Below, in pieces: positions 27,745 to 36,022 of a stretch of 64,000 nt of DNA. The stretch covers positions 1 through 64,000 of the forward strand of contig JAGOHK010000005.1 of the NCBI GenBank assembly GCA_017996175.1, in the 5' to 3' direction. The DNA is from Leptospiraceae bacterium (lineage in GTDB: Bacteria > Spirochaetota > Leptospiria > Leptospirales > Leptospiraceae). The translations under genes and the position numbers were made by a program. Numbering within the stretch: position 1 is the first letter of the stretch; each line of letters opens with the position of its first letter. A model generated the notes under the pieces. That model did no database searches, was not told where the DNA came from, and saw nothing but the letters and a program-made list of their open reading frames with translations.

Positions 27745-28039
27745 AAATTCCCTCTCATTTCTTTCCTTGCCGGCGCCTGTGCTGTGGATTCGACCAAGCT
27801 TACCAAACGCAACGTCGAAGCATGGCAAATCTTCCTTTGTCACAACAAATACTTAAATTCCTTTTTTTATAACGATAGACGCTATAGGTTGAGTCGAGAG
27901 TTACTATATTATTAATTTCAGGAAAGTTTTAGAAAAGATTACTAGTTAAGCTGAATTCTTTCTAATCTTTCAGTCGGGATTAAAATTTTCCTTCCAAAAA
28001 AAGAATGACCCAAATCAATTTTAAAAGAATGTTGTTTCT
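27745..28039. other. Intergenic region with repeat copy 2
   Basis: It starts with the second copy of the dispersed repeat (27750-27838). The rest is AT-rich leader for the adenosyltransferase gene. A weak stem, GAAAAGATTA around 27933 with TAATCTTTC around 27963, may form. I looked for a cobalamin riboswitch and saw no B12-box-like core. Confidence 0.45.
27750..27838. repeat. Degenerate dispersed intergenic repeat, copy 2
   Basis: It shares CCTCTC, GCCTGTGCTG (27775-27784) and CATGGCAAATCTTCCT (27821-27836) with copy 1 at 11928-12008, in the same order and also just after a plus-strand stop codon. The middle has AACGTCGAAGCATGG, like the GTCGAAGCATGG part of common REP-type elements. Confidence 0.55.
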
Positions 28040-28603
28040 ATGAAAATTTATACCAAAACAGGCGACAAAGGAAAAACTTCCCTAGCAAGTGGCAAACGAG
28101 TTTCTAAATCAGACGAATTAGTTGGACTGTATGGAATTTGCGATGAATTAAATTCGCATATAGGCGTAGCGATTTCCTTTTTAAATGAAGATTCAGCTAT
28201 ACGAGATCCACTTTTAATCACGCAAAGTATTTTATTTGAATTAGGCTCTGAATTGGCAGGATTTAGAATTGAATCCAATCAGACTTCCATTATCTTCCAA
28301 ACAGATATTGATTATCTAGAAAAACAAATGGATTTGTGGTTAGAAAAACTTCCCGAAATGAAAAGTTTTATACTGCCGGGTGGCACAAAGTCTTCTGCTT
28401 TTTTACATATTGCAAGAACTGTTTGTCGTGAGTTAGAGCGCGAGATGGTAAGTGCAAAAGAGAAAGAAGTAGAAATTTTTGAAATGAGTTTAATCTATAT
28501 TAACCGCTTGTCTGATTTTTTATTTGTGGCAGCAAGATTTGCCAATTTAGAAGAATCAGTTGGCGATATTAAATGGACATCTCGGGCAAAGGCTATCAAA
28601 TGA
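28040..28603 (+). CDS. pduO: PduO-type cob(I)alamin adenosyltransferase
   Basis: A 187-residue enzyme transferring the adenosyl group of ATP to cob(I)alamin. The N-terminal ATP-binding motif IYTKTGDKGKTSLASG lies at 3-18. FILPGGTKSSAFLHIARTVCRELER at about 110-135 and YINRLSDFLFVAAR near the C-terminus are the family hallmarks. It works in the same pathway as cobT-cobS-cobC about 10 kb away. Its stop overlaps the POT transporter start (ATGA), an unexpected pairing that implies co-transcription. Confidence 0.93.
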   Translation: MKIYTKTGDKGKTSLASGKRVSKSDELVGLYGICDELNSHIGVAISFLNEDSAIRDPLLITQSILFELGSELAGFRIESNQTSIIFQTDIDYLEKQMDLWLEKLPEMKSFILPGGTKSSAFLHIARTVCRELEREMVSAKEKEVEIFEMSLIYINRLSDFLFVAARFANLEESVGDIKWTSRAKAIK

Positions 28604-29874
28604 AATCAGAGCATCCAAGGGGAATTTACATTTTATTTTTCACTGAAATGTGGGAAAGGTTTAGCTATTATGGAATGCGGGCAATTCTGATTTTGTATTT
28701 GGTTAAATTCTTTAAATATGAAGATGAATTTGCGGGACAAGTCTATGGCGCATACACTGGACTTGTTTATTTAACTCCGATACTTGGTGGGTATATAGCG
28801 GATAGGTTCATTGGGTTTCGAAAAGCGATTTTGATTGGGGGTGTTTTAATGATGTGCGGGCATATTTCTCTTGCCTTTAGTTCGATTGAATTTTTTTATT
28901 TGGGGTTACTCTTACTTATCCTCGGAAATGGATTTTTTAAGCCAAATATTTCGACTTACTTAGGAACACTTTACAAAGATAAACCCGAACTGAAAGATTC
29001 TGGATTTACTATATTTTATATGGGAATTAATTTAGGCGGAATGTTTGGTCCACTGCTTTGCGGATACTTGGGAGAAGTCTATGGGTGGCATTATGGATTC
29101 GGTCTGGCTGGGGTAGGTATGTTAATTGGTCTTATTGTATTTAAGTTAGGTTTACCTAGATTAACCGCGACAGAAACTGAATCACGAAAGTTACAATCGA
29201 AAAACATTTCTATTCCTCTTACTTCAATAGAAAAGAGCCGAATACTTGTTATCCTTATTTTATCTGTATTTACTATGTTTTTTTGGTTTGCATTTGAGCA
29301 AGCAGGATCGTCGATGAATTTATTTGCCGACAGGTATATGGAGCGTAACCTCTTTGGGTATGAAATTCCAGCTTCCATGTTCCAATCCCTGAATGCACTT
29401 TTAATATTGTTATTAGCTCCTTTATTTGCTAGGCTCTGGACGGAACTTATTCAAAGAGGTAAAGAGCCAAATACAACTTTAAAATTTTCTTTAGCATTTG
29501 TACTTTTAGGAATTGGGTTTATTTTTTTAGCATTGGGGGCAATAGGAATTAGCCCCAATTCACAGGTAAAGACAAGTATGAGTTGGTTAGTGCTCGCTTA
29601 TATATTTCATACAATGGGAGAATTATGTATTTCGCCGGTTGGACTTTCTATGGTTTCTAAACTTTCCCCTATTCATTTAGGTGGACTTCTGATGGGAACT
29701 TGGTTTTTATCGAACGCGATTTCGCATTATGTGGCTGGTTTCTTTTCTGGGAAAATGGGAAGTTTTAGTAACTTGTCTGACTTTTTTCTGATATTTGTTT
29801 ACACTTCTTTTGTAAGTTCGATAATTTTATTCTTGTTAAATAAGAAATTAACTTCCATGGTGCATAATAATTAG
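28600..29874 (+). CDS. POT-family proton-dependent oligopeptide transporter
   Basis: A protein of about 424 residues with around 12 membrane helices. The N-terminal TEMWERFSYYGMRAILILYL contains the ExxER-like proton-coupling motif of POT/PTR transporters. GYIADRFIG and a long NLGGMFGPLLCGYLGE segment follow, and FWFAFEQAGSSMNLFAD near the centre is the family's FWxxxxQ region. It imports di- and tripeptides or nitrate-like ligands across the inner membrane. I chose ATG 28600 (overlap with the previous stop); the frame extends to 28573. Confidence 0.9.
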   Translation: MKSEHPRGIYILFFTEMWERFSYYGMRAILILYLVKFFKYEDEFAGQVYGAYTGLVYLTPILGGYIADRFIGFRKAILIGGVLMMCGHISLAFSSIEFFYLGLLLLILGNGFFKPNISTYLGTLYKDKPELKDSGFTIFYMGINLGGMFGPLLCGYLGEVYGWHYGFGLAGVGMLIGLIVFKLGLPRLTATETESRKLQSKNISIPLTSIEKSRILVILILSVFTMFFWFAFEQAGSSMNLFADRYMERNLFGYEIPASMFQSLNALLILLLAPLFARLWTELIQRGKEPNTTLKFSLAFVLLGIGFIFLALGAIGISPNSQVKTSMSWLVLAYIFHTMGELCISPVGLSMVSKLSPIHLGGLLMGTWFLSNAISHYVAGFFSGKMGSFSNLSDFFLIFVYTSFVSSIILFLLNKKLTSMVHNN

Positions 29875-29884
29875 GGTTTTGAAC

Positions 29885-30712
29885 ATGTTACATACATTAT
29901 TTTTTATAGTAGTTTTATTTTTTCTTTCCACTTGTGCAAGTTTAGATGATCAGAGAGGGAAGGGTTGTGTTACTGGAAATTGCCAAGAGGGATCTGGCAC
30001 TTTTATTGATCCAGAAGATGGAAAATATATTGGCGAATTCAAGGATGGAACTTTTAACGGTCGCGGTTCCTTTTCTTCACCGGATGGGGAAAAATATAAC
30101 GGGAATTTTAAAAATGGAACCTTCGATGGAGAAGGGACATTAATTCTTGCCGATGGGGATAAATACGTTGGTAATTTTGTAAACGGACTTTTTGACGGAG
30201 ATGGTGTTCTTAGTTTTGCAAATGGGGATAAGTATGACGGAGATTTCAAACAGGGGAAATTTCACGGCGAAGGAGTATTAGCCTTCAAATCTGGTGAAAG
30301 ATATGAAGGTAAATTTAAAGAGGGAAAATTTGACGGGGATGGCAATCTCTACTTCAAAAGTGGTTCAAAGTACATCGGAAAATTTGCCAGTGGTAACTAC
30401 AGTGGACATGGGGTTCTCACTTTCAAAAACGGGAAAAAATACGTGGGAGATTTTAAAGATAATAAATTTCATGGTAGAGGGACTCTCACTTTTCCAAACG
30501 GAACAATTTATGTAGGCGAATTTAAGGACGGACTCTTCAACGGGCAAGGAACCTTTGATAGTTATACTGGGGAGAAATACGTTGGAGAATTCAAAAATGG
30601 AACCTACAATGGAAAAGGAACTTTGACCATGCCGGATGGAACTGCCCTTGCAAGTGAATTTGTAAATGGAAATCCTGTAGGTGGCGAGATAACCTATCCG
30701 GATAAACCCTAA
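29885..30712 (+). CDS. MORN-repeat lipoprotein
   Basis: A protein of about 275 residues. The signal peptide ends FFLSTC (Cys-17), so it is a likely lipoprotein. Nine consecutive MORN repeats of 23 residues follow, each of the form Y-x-G-x-F-x-x-G-x-x-x-G-x-G-x-L (for example YVGEFKDGLFNGQGTF), then a degenerate tenth and PDKP. MORN repeats form elongated beta-hairpin stacks that bind membranes or proteins. The ATG at 29885 is used; a TTG at 29879 is in frame. Function unknown; the family is often surface or periplasmic in spirochaetes. Confidence 0.85.
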   Translation: MLHTLFFIVVLFFLSTCASLDDQRGKGCVTGNCQEGSGTFIDPEDGKYIGEFKDGTFNGRGSFSSPDGEKYNGNFKNGTFDGEGTLILADGDKYVGNFVNGLFDGDGVLSFANGDKYDGDFKQGKFHGEGVLAFKSGERYEGKFKEGKFDGDGNLYFKSGSKYIGKFASGNYSGHGVLTFKNGKKYVGDFKDNKFHGRGTLTFPNGTIYVGEFKDGLFNGQGTFDSYTGEKYVGEFKNGTYNGKGTLTMPDGTALASEFVNGNPVGGEITYPDKP

Positions 30713-30821
30713 GGTTCTAATAAAACATACAAACTGTTTAATTTATTGGAAATTCCGATTGACCTAAATACATTTCTTTAAATAGTTGTATCAAAACTAC
30801 TAAGATATTGATGAGGAATTC

Positions 30822-31754
30822 ATGAAAGCAGATAGCATATTACAAACGATTGGAAATACACCACATGTAAAAGTAAACAGACTTTATGGCGATAAAGCAA
30901 ATGTTTGGGTCAAGTTAGAAAAAGCAAATCCCGGTGGAAGTATCAAAGATAGAATTGCACTTTCTATGATTGAAGACGCTGAGAAAAAAGGTCTATTAAC
31001 TAAGGACAGTGTAATTATTGAACCTACTTCTGGAAATACAGGGGTTGGACTTGCAATGGTTGCGGCTGTTAAAGGTTATCCTCTAATTTTAGTTATGCCT
31101 GAATCTATGAGTATTGAAAGAAGAAGACTCATGTCTGCTTACGGGGCTACTTTCGAGTTAACCCCAAGAGAAAAAGGAATGCCTGGTGCGATCGAAAAAG
31201 CAAAAGAAATGGTTGCTGCTAGAAAAAATGCATGGATGCCACAACAATTTGAGAACGATGCAAATATACAAGTTCATATCAACACAACTGCAAAAGAAAT
31301 TTTAGCAGACTTTTCTGATGGATTAGATTATCTCATTACCGGAGTTGGAACTGGTGGTCATATTACTGGTGTAGCTCGCGTACTAAAAGAAAAATTTCCA
31401 AATCTAAAAGTATTTGCAGTAGAGCCAGCGGCTTCTCCTGTGATTACCGCTACATTAGGAAATGAACCTCCTAAACCTGGTCCACATCCGATTCAAGGTA
31501 TCGGTGCTGGATTTATTCCAAAAAACTTAGACACTAAATTACTCGATGGAGTAATCCAAATATCTAAAGAGGAAGCTTTTGAATATGCAGTTCGCGCTGC
31601 AAAAGAAGAAGGAATTTTCGTAGGTGTGTCTTCTGGTGCATCGTTTGCTGCTGTTGCCAAAAAAATTGGAGAAATTCCAGCAGGAGCAAAAGTTCTTACT
31701 TTCTCTTATGATACAGGAGAGAGATACCTTTCTATTGAAGGGCTCTTCGCTTAA
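30822..31754 (+). CDS. cysK: Cysteine synthase (O-acetylserine sulfhydrylase)
   Basis: A 310-residue PLP enzyme making L-cysteine from O-acetylserine and sulfide. The PLP lysine lies in [11 protein letters not shown] near residue 43, the Asn/substrate loop is [13 protein letters not shown], and the phosphate-binding glycine loop is [10 protein letters not shown]. The C-terminal SSGASFAA is also standard. GAGGAATTC precedes the ATG. CysK is favoured over cystathionine beta-synthase because there are no extra domains. The downstream gene also handles sulfur amino acids. Confidence 0.92.
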   Translation: MKADSILQTIGNTPHVKVNRLYGDKANVWVKLEKANPGGSIKDRIALSMIEDAEKKGLLTKDSVIIEPTSGNTGVGLAMVAAVKGYPLILVMPESMSIERRRLMSAYGATFELTPREKGMPGAIEKAKEMVAARKNAWMPQQFENDANIQVHINTTAKEILADFSDGLDYLITGVGTGGHITGVARVLKEKFPNLKVFAVEPAASPVITATLGNEPPKPGPHPIQGIGAGFIPKNLDTKLLDGVIQISKEEAFEYAVRAAKEEGIFVGVSSGASFAAVAKKIGEIPAGAKVLTFSYDTGERYLSIEGLFA

Positions 31755-31774
31755 TACTGATTAGCCATTAGATG

Positions 31775-31812
31775 GTATTAATACAGTGGGTTGCAACCAA
31801 CTGTATTAATAC
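31775..31812. repeat. 38-base near-perfect palindrome
   Basis: GTATTAATACAGTGGGTTG (31775-31793) is followed immediately by CAACCAACTGTATTAATAC (31794-31812), its reverse complement with one mismatch and no loop. It lies between cysK and the trans-sulfuration gene. It could be an operator for a dimeric regulator or a terminator, but the following sequence has no clean T-run for about 15 bases. Confidence 0.75.
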
Positions 31813-31873
31813 TGTCCGTAACCTATTTTATTTTTCAATTGACATTATAACTAAATCAAAGTAAACAATTCCC

Positions 31874-33007
31874 ATGCATATTGAAACATTATTAGTTCAT
31901 GGTGGTGAGGCTCATAAGTCTATAACCGGGTCTATTAGTATGCCCATTTACCAGACGGCTACCTTTGAACATCCAGAGCTCGGAAAATCTACTGGCTTTG
32001 ATTATTCCAGAACACAAAATCCAACCAGACAAAAATTAGAAAATTCATACGCTGTTTTAGAATCAGGGAGCGTCGGTTTAGCGTTTACTACTGGTATGGC
32101 GGCGATATCTGCGATTTTCGATTTATTCAAATCAGGAGATGAATTTATAATTTGCGACGATTTATATGGCGGAAGTTATCGGTTTTTCCAAGAAATATGT
32201 ACGAATCGAAATCAAAAATTTATCTACGTTGATACTTCTAATTTAGAAAGTATTAAAAAAAATATTACTGAAAATACAAAAGCTATTTTCATTGAATCCC
32301 CTACGAATCCGATGATGAAAGTTACTGATATAGCTGGGGTTGCAAAAATTGCGAAAGAAAAAAAAATTCTTACAATTTGTGATAATACATTCCTAACACC
32401 TTTTTTTCAAAAGCCACTAGATTTAGGTGTAGATATTTCCGTATGTAGTGCTACGAAATTCATTGGAGGGCATAACGATACGTTAGCCGGCCTCATTGCG
32501 GTAAAGGATTCTGAGTTAGGTGAAAAAATTCGATTCATTCAAAATACGGTTGGATCAGGACTTGCTCCTTTCGATAGTTGGCTTATGCTCAGAGGTCTAA
32601 AGACACTGGGAATAAGAATGCAAAGGCAGGAAGAAAATGCAAAAGCAATTGCAGAATTTTTATTAACACATTCTCTTGTGGATAAAGTGTATTATCCGGG
32701 ACTTTCTAGTCATGAAGGATATTCGGTTTCCAAATCTCAGTCTTTTGGGTTTGGGGCAATGATTTCTTTTGAAGTAAAAAGTAAAGAGATTGTAGAAAGA
32801 ATATTGAAAAAAGTAAATGTAATTGCATTTGCGGAAAGTTTGGGTGGAGTTGAAAGTCTAATCACGTATCCAATTGTACAGACTCATGCGGCTATTCCAA
32901 AAGAAATTTTAGATAGGTTAGGTGTAAGTGAGAGGTTACTTCGATTATCCGTTGGAATAGAATCAAAGATAGATTTAATTGAAGATTTAAAGCAGGCTAT
33001 GTCCTAA
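31874..33007 (+). CDS. PLP trans-sulfuration enzyme (cystathionine gamma-synthase/lyase family)
   Basis: A 377-residue Cys/Met-metabolism PLP enzyme. The PLP lysine is in SVCSATKFIGGHNDTLAG near residue 196. YSRTQNPTRQKLE and FTTGMAAISAI supply the neighbouring-subunit and cofactor contacts. The C-terminal LRLSVGIESKIDLIEDL is standard. Which reaction (metB, metC or mccB type) cannot be decided by eye; the cysK neighbour favours cysteine-cystathionine-methionine exchange. A TTGACA lies at 31839-31844, but no good -10 or ribosome-binding site is seen, so the mRNA may be nearly leaderless. Confidence 0.87.
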   Translation: MHIETLLVHGGEAHKSITGSISMPIYQTATFEHPELGKSTGFDYSRTQNPTRQKLENSYAVLESGSVGLAFTTGMAAISAIFDLFKSGDEFIICDDLYGGSYRFFQEICTNRNQKFIYVDTSNLESIKKNITENTKAIFIESPTNPMMKVTDIAGVAKIAKEKKILTICDNTFLTPFFQKPLDLGVDISVCSATKFIGGHNDTLAGLIAVKDSELGEKIRFIQNTVGSGLAPFDSWLMLRGLKTLGIRMQRQEENAKAIAEFLLTHSLVDKVYYPGLSSHEGYSVSKSQSFGFGAMISFEVKSKEIVERILKKVNVIAFAESLGGVESLITYPIVQTHAAIPKEILDRLGVSERLLRLSVGIESKIDLIEDLKQAMS

Positions 33008-34122
33008 TGACAATAAGACGGGCGAAGTCTATAAAGAAAAAAAAATTCCAGCCTAATTATTCTTTAAATAAATATTCTGAGAATTTTCCCGTTATTAACT
33101 TCGACGAAAAAAATCTTATAACTCTTGATCAAACAAAAATTAGAAACCAAGCGTTAGGTGTATGCCAGAGGACATTAAAAAAAATTGATAAAGCAAAGCA
33201 GGAAATTGACCAATTTCAAAAAGTTGACAAACCAGCCTACGAAAGATGGATTCAGCAAAATTTTGGTGATCTAATAGAAAAAATCCGTTCATCTTCAATC
33301 GAAATTCATGAGAAGAGAGCTTTGATTGATGAAATACAAGAAGAAGCCTTTAAACAAAAAATTACATTTATTGAAGCATATAAAATAATTAAGTATAAAA
33401 AAGATCATCCAGAAGAATTCAAAGAGCCTGAAATACCTTTAGAAGAAGATGATTTTGAAAAAGATGATCCCATGGATGAGGAAGAACGTTTTCGTGAAGA
33501 GCTAAATGAATTTTTTGAAAAATTCAATGGTAAATTCAATATGAACGATGAGGAGTTCGAATCCCTCAGGCGTAATCTCAGAAATGGAAGCAATGACAAA
33601 AATAAAGATTTGGATGCTCGTCTAAAAGAAAGGTATAGACTGATTGTGCAGAAGTTACATCCAGATAAAAATAAAAAAGCAAGCCCGATGGAAAAAGACC
33701 TTTGGTATGAGGCACAAGAATCTTACAGACAAAAAGACTTGGAGAAATTAGATTTCATCATTGCACTTTATAATGTTAGATTTGGCTCTATTGGGATTGA
33801 TAGCTCTATCTTCGATTTACAGTTTGCGAATTCCAAATTAGAAAAATCATTAAAACAATTTAGTCAGATGATAAAAAGAGCGAAACATGATCCGGGCTGG
33901 TTATTTCAAAAGTTAAAACCTAACAAGTTAGAATCTTTACGAAAAGAAGCAGCAAAAGAGTTTAAGGATTATGAAAAAAATACAAGCAATGAATTGCGAG
34001 AAATTAATAATATTCTAGATAAATGGCAAAAGGCTTCTATGGCAATGGGTAATAAGAATTATCCGAAGAGTTCGCAAAAACAAAGGGAAGATGACTTCTT
34101 AAATTTTTATGTAAACTTTTAA
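33007..34122 (+). CDS. J-domain protein with long helical arms
   Basis: A 371-residue cytoplasmic protein. A J-domain-like segment at about 203-255 contains RLIVQKLHPDKNKKA with the HPD tripeptide at 218-220, followed by a helix (KDLWYEAQESYRQKDLEKL). HPD stimulates DnaK ATPase in J-proteins. Both flanks are highly charged predicted coiled coil (a Glu/Asp-rich stretch near 140-180). No zinc-finger or glycine/phenylalanine region is present, so it is a class C J-protein, not DnaJ. Its ATG overlaps the preceding stop by one base, implying co-translation with the PLP enzyme. Confidence 0.75.
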   Translation: MTIRRAKSIKKKKFQPNYSLNKYSENFPVINFDEKNLITLDQTKIRNQALGVCQRTLKKIDKAKQEIDQFQKVDKPAYERWIQQNFGDLIEKIRSSSIEIHEKRALIDEIQEEAFKQKITFIEAYKIIKYKKDHPEEFKEPEIPLEEDDFEKDDPMDEEERFREELNEFFEKFNGKFNMNDEEFESLRRNLRNGSNDKNKDLDARLKERYRLIVQKLHPDKNKKASPMEKDLWYEAQESYRQKDLEKLDFIIALYNVRFGSIGIDSSIFDLQFANSKLEKSLKQFSQMIKRAKHDPGWLFQKLKPNKLESLRKEAAKEFKDYEKNTSNELREINNILDKWQKASMAMGNKNYPKSSQKQREDDFLNFYVNF

Positions 34123-34228
34123 TAACTGATGTTACGCAAAGGTAGAAATTTATGAAAATTTCGTTGAAATTAGGAATATTAGAAAAAACTAATGAAGTTA
34201 AATCGTTTCCTTTTATTTCTAACTTACG

Positions 34229-35140
34229 TTATTTAAAATGTAAAAAACCTCTATTTTTAGGTTTGTAAACTTTACCATCTAAGGTAAATACGATTTTTGA
34301 TTTTTTCGTTATCCCCGCAGTTTTCCCAATACAAGTAATTAGACAGTTTTTTATTGGACTAATTTTTTCTTTTGATAGAAATAAAAGTTCTAGTTCTTCT
34401 CCCGAACTAATTACTTCGTCTATACTTAAATATTTTGTGAACTCCTTTATAAATGGAAGTCTATTAATATCTATATGAATTTCTAAATTAGAGGCTAATG
34501 CTAATTTTTCGCTATCCTGCACAAGCCCATCTGTAATATCCATCATGGCAGAGATTTTATATTTCCTAGTAAGCTCTTTCGAAATACTTAATCTAGACTC
34601 AGGTCTTAGATGTTTTTTTATTGCCTGTTTTTTTAATACTTGCGGTAATTTTATATTATCCTTTAAATACGAATAGCCCAAATAAGATAATCCCAAAGAC
34701 CCTGTGATATATAGAAACTCATTGGGATTTCCTGTATTTCTAAAAACTGGATTTTGAGTTGTACCAAACAAAGTAAGAGTAAGGTTAGTTTCTGAAGATT
34801 TGTAAGTATCTCCGCCAGCAAGTTTGATTTTATAGAACTTGAGTTTCTTTTTAAAATAGGTAAGAAACTGCATTAACCAAACTTCTTTTTCAGAAAAATT
34901 TGATAGTCCTAGGTTTAAAAAGGCTAATAATGGTAATCCTCCAGAAGAAGCAATATCTGAAACATTTACCTCAACTAATTTATCTGCAATGTCCCTTGCG
35001 GAACTCCATTCATGTTTAAAATGAGTATTTTCGGTTATAGTATCTGTTGTGATTAGATATTTATCATCAAAAAAAAAACAATCGTCTAGATTATTTGTAT
35101 TTTTCCCGAAAAATTCTTCTATAATTTTAAATTCTTTCAT
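34229..35140 (-). CDS. thiL: Thiamine-monophosphate kinase ThiL
   Basis: A 303-residue ATP-dependent kinase making thiamine diphosphate from thiamine monophosphate. Family elements are the N-terminal DDCFFF (instead of the common DDAA), ITTDTITENTHF, the metal-binding VNVSDIASSGGLPL, LAGGDTYKS and MMDITDGLVQDSEKLA. Spacing and length are normal. It is convergent with the J-domain gene and about 6 kb from thiG-thiH. No TPP riboswitch is evident upstream. Confidence 0.9.
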   Translation of the reverse strand: MKEFKIIEEFFGKNTNNLDDCFFFDDKYLITTDTITENTHFKHEWSSARDIADKLVEVNVSDIASSGGLPLLAFLNLGLSNFSEKEVWLMQFLTYFKKKLKFYKIKLAGGDTYKSSETNLTLTLFGTTQNPVFRNTGNPNEFLYITGSLGLSYLGYSYLKDNIKLPQVLKKQAIKKHLRPESRLSISKELTRKYKISAMMDITDGLVQDSEKLALASNLEIHIDINRLPFIKEFTKYLSIDEVISSGEELELLFLSKEKISPIKNCLITCIGKTAGITKKSKIVFTLDGKVYKPKNRGFLHFK

Positions 35141-35716
35141 CGCGTAAGATTAAAAATAGCTTATTCCTTATTTTCAGGGATTCTATTTTTTGTATATAAA
35201 TTTATAAAATTTTAAAATAACTTATTTCACTGTAAAAATAATTCAGAATCTTTCAATAGATATTTTGATAATCGAGCAATTTCCTATTATTTGCATGTAT
35301 ATATACAAAGGCTAAATGGGTTTTCGAGATTATTCATCTTGTAAATCATGTTAATCCACCCGCTAACGCCCAATAGCCGAACTATGTCTGAAAAATTTCT
35401 TTTACCGAAATTAAATTTAACTTCCGTATATATCGTCTATCGCATTCTTATTTTGAACAAGTAGGGGTTGTTTACTTTAGTCGTTGGATTTTTTTTTAGC
35501 TGCATAAGCAAAAAAACCTTTTCTAATATTCGGACTTAGATTCATGATTAAGCCGAAAGGTAAATCGAGATTGATATAGGAATTATTTTCGCTAATCCAT
35601 ACATTCGTAAAATTTTTTTTTAAATAATAATTTTTTAAAAAAATGACATACATAGAGCATAATTCTTAAGTCGAAAAGATGCTATTAATTTTGCCAATCG
35701 GTATAAAAGAGGAAAA
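35141..35716. other. 576-base gene-poor region
   Basis: This AT-rich stretch separates divergent thiL and the small zinc-ribbon-like gene. It contains one possible short minus-strand reading frame (35477-35653) and several T and A runs. No tRNA, riboswitch or strong palindrome was found. It must contain promoters for both flanking genes. Confidence 0.5.
35477..35653 (-). CDS. Possible 58-residue small protein
   Basis: A minus-strand frame from ATG 35653 to TAA 35477. The C-terminal part reads like real protein (SENNSYINLDLPFGLIMNLS, then a Phe/Tyr/Ala and Lys-rich end). It has no ribosome-binding site and no recognised family. It may be a genuine small gene, the remnant of a longer one, or chance. 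Confidence 0.25.
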   Translation of the reverse strand: MYVIFLKNYYLKKNFTNVWISENNSYINLDLPFGLIMNLSPNIRKGFFAYAAKKKSND

Positions 35717-36022
35717 ATGTTACCAGTAAAAATTCAACCGCTTGAACTAAGTCAAATTATTCAAAACACAAAACGTAAATCAGAGGAAGCAATCGGATTG
35801 TATTTATTCAATGGATTTAGAATACAAGTAAGCCGTTACCTTATGGATGGTGGAAACAGAGTTCGGATTCTTTATAACAAAAGAAGAAATCAAGGATTAT
35901 GCATTGTTTGTCAAAAAAAAGTGAAACGGATCAATCCATCCACCGGGAAATTATACCGATTATGTGATGTACACCGTACTTCGATAGATAAAGAGAGAAA
36001 TAAAAATAGAGTGATCCATTAA
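35717..36022 (+). CDS. Small zinc-ribbon-like protein, hypothetical
   Basis: A 101-residue basic protein. The C-terminal half contains CIVC (residues 68-71) and CDVH (about 88-91), a CxxC...CxxH arrangement expected to bind one zinc. The N-terminal half (YLFNGFRIQVSRYL) is helical. A GAGGAAAA ribosome-binding site precedes the ATG. Not recognised. A zinc-binding nucleic-acid-binding role is plausible but unproven. It is convergent with the DUF115 gene. Confidence 0.65.
   Translation: MLPVKIQPLELSQIIQNTKRKSEEAIGLYLFNGFRIQVSRYLMDGGNRVRILYNKRRNQGLCIVCQKKVKRINPSTGKLYRLCDVHRTSIDKERNKNRVIH

Noticed and set aside
27839-28039. Cobalamin riboswitch before pduO
   Set aside because: No B12-box core or long structured leader could be recognised; the cobT upstream gap is only 46 bases.
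29960-30690. Regular 69-base periodicity suggesting an array such as CRISPR
   Set aside because: It is the coding sequence of nine 23-residue MORN repeats; units are diverged, in frame and have no spacers.
31839-31867. Sigma-70 promoter for the PLP lyase gene
   Set aside because: TTGACA is perfect, but the best -10 (TAAACA) matches only three bases and would leave almost no leader, so it is not listed as a feature.
35717-36022. HNH-type nuclease
   Set aside because: CxxC and CxxH are present, but the catalytic His/Asn elements of HNH are not seen; only zinc binding is supportable.
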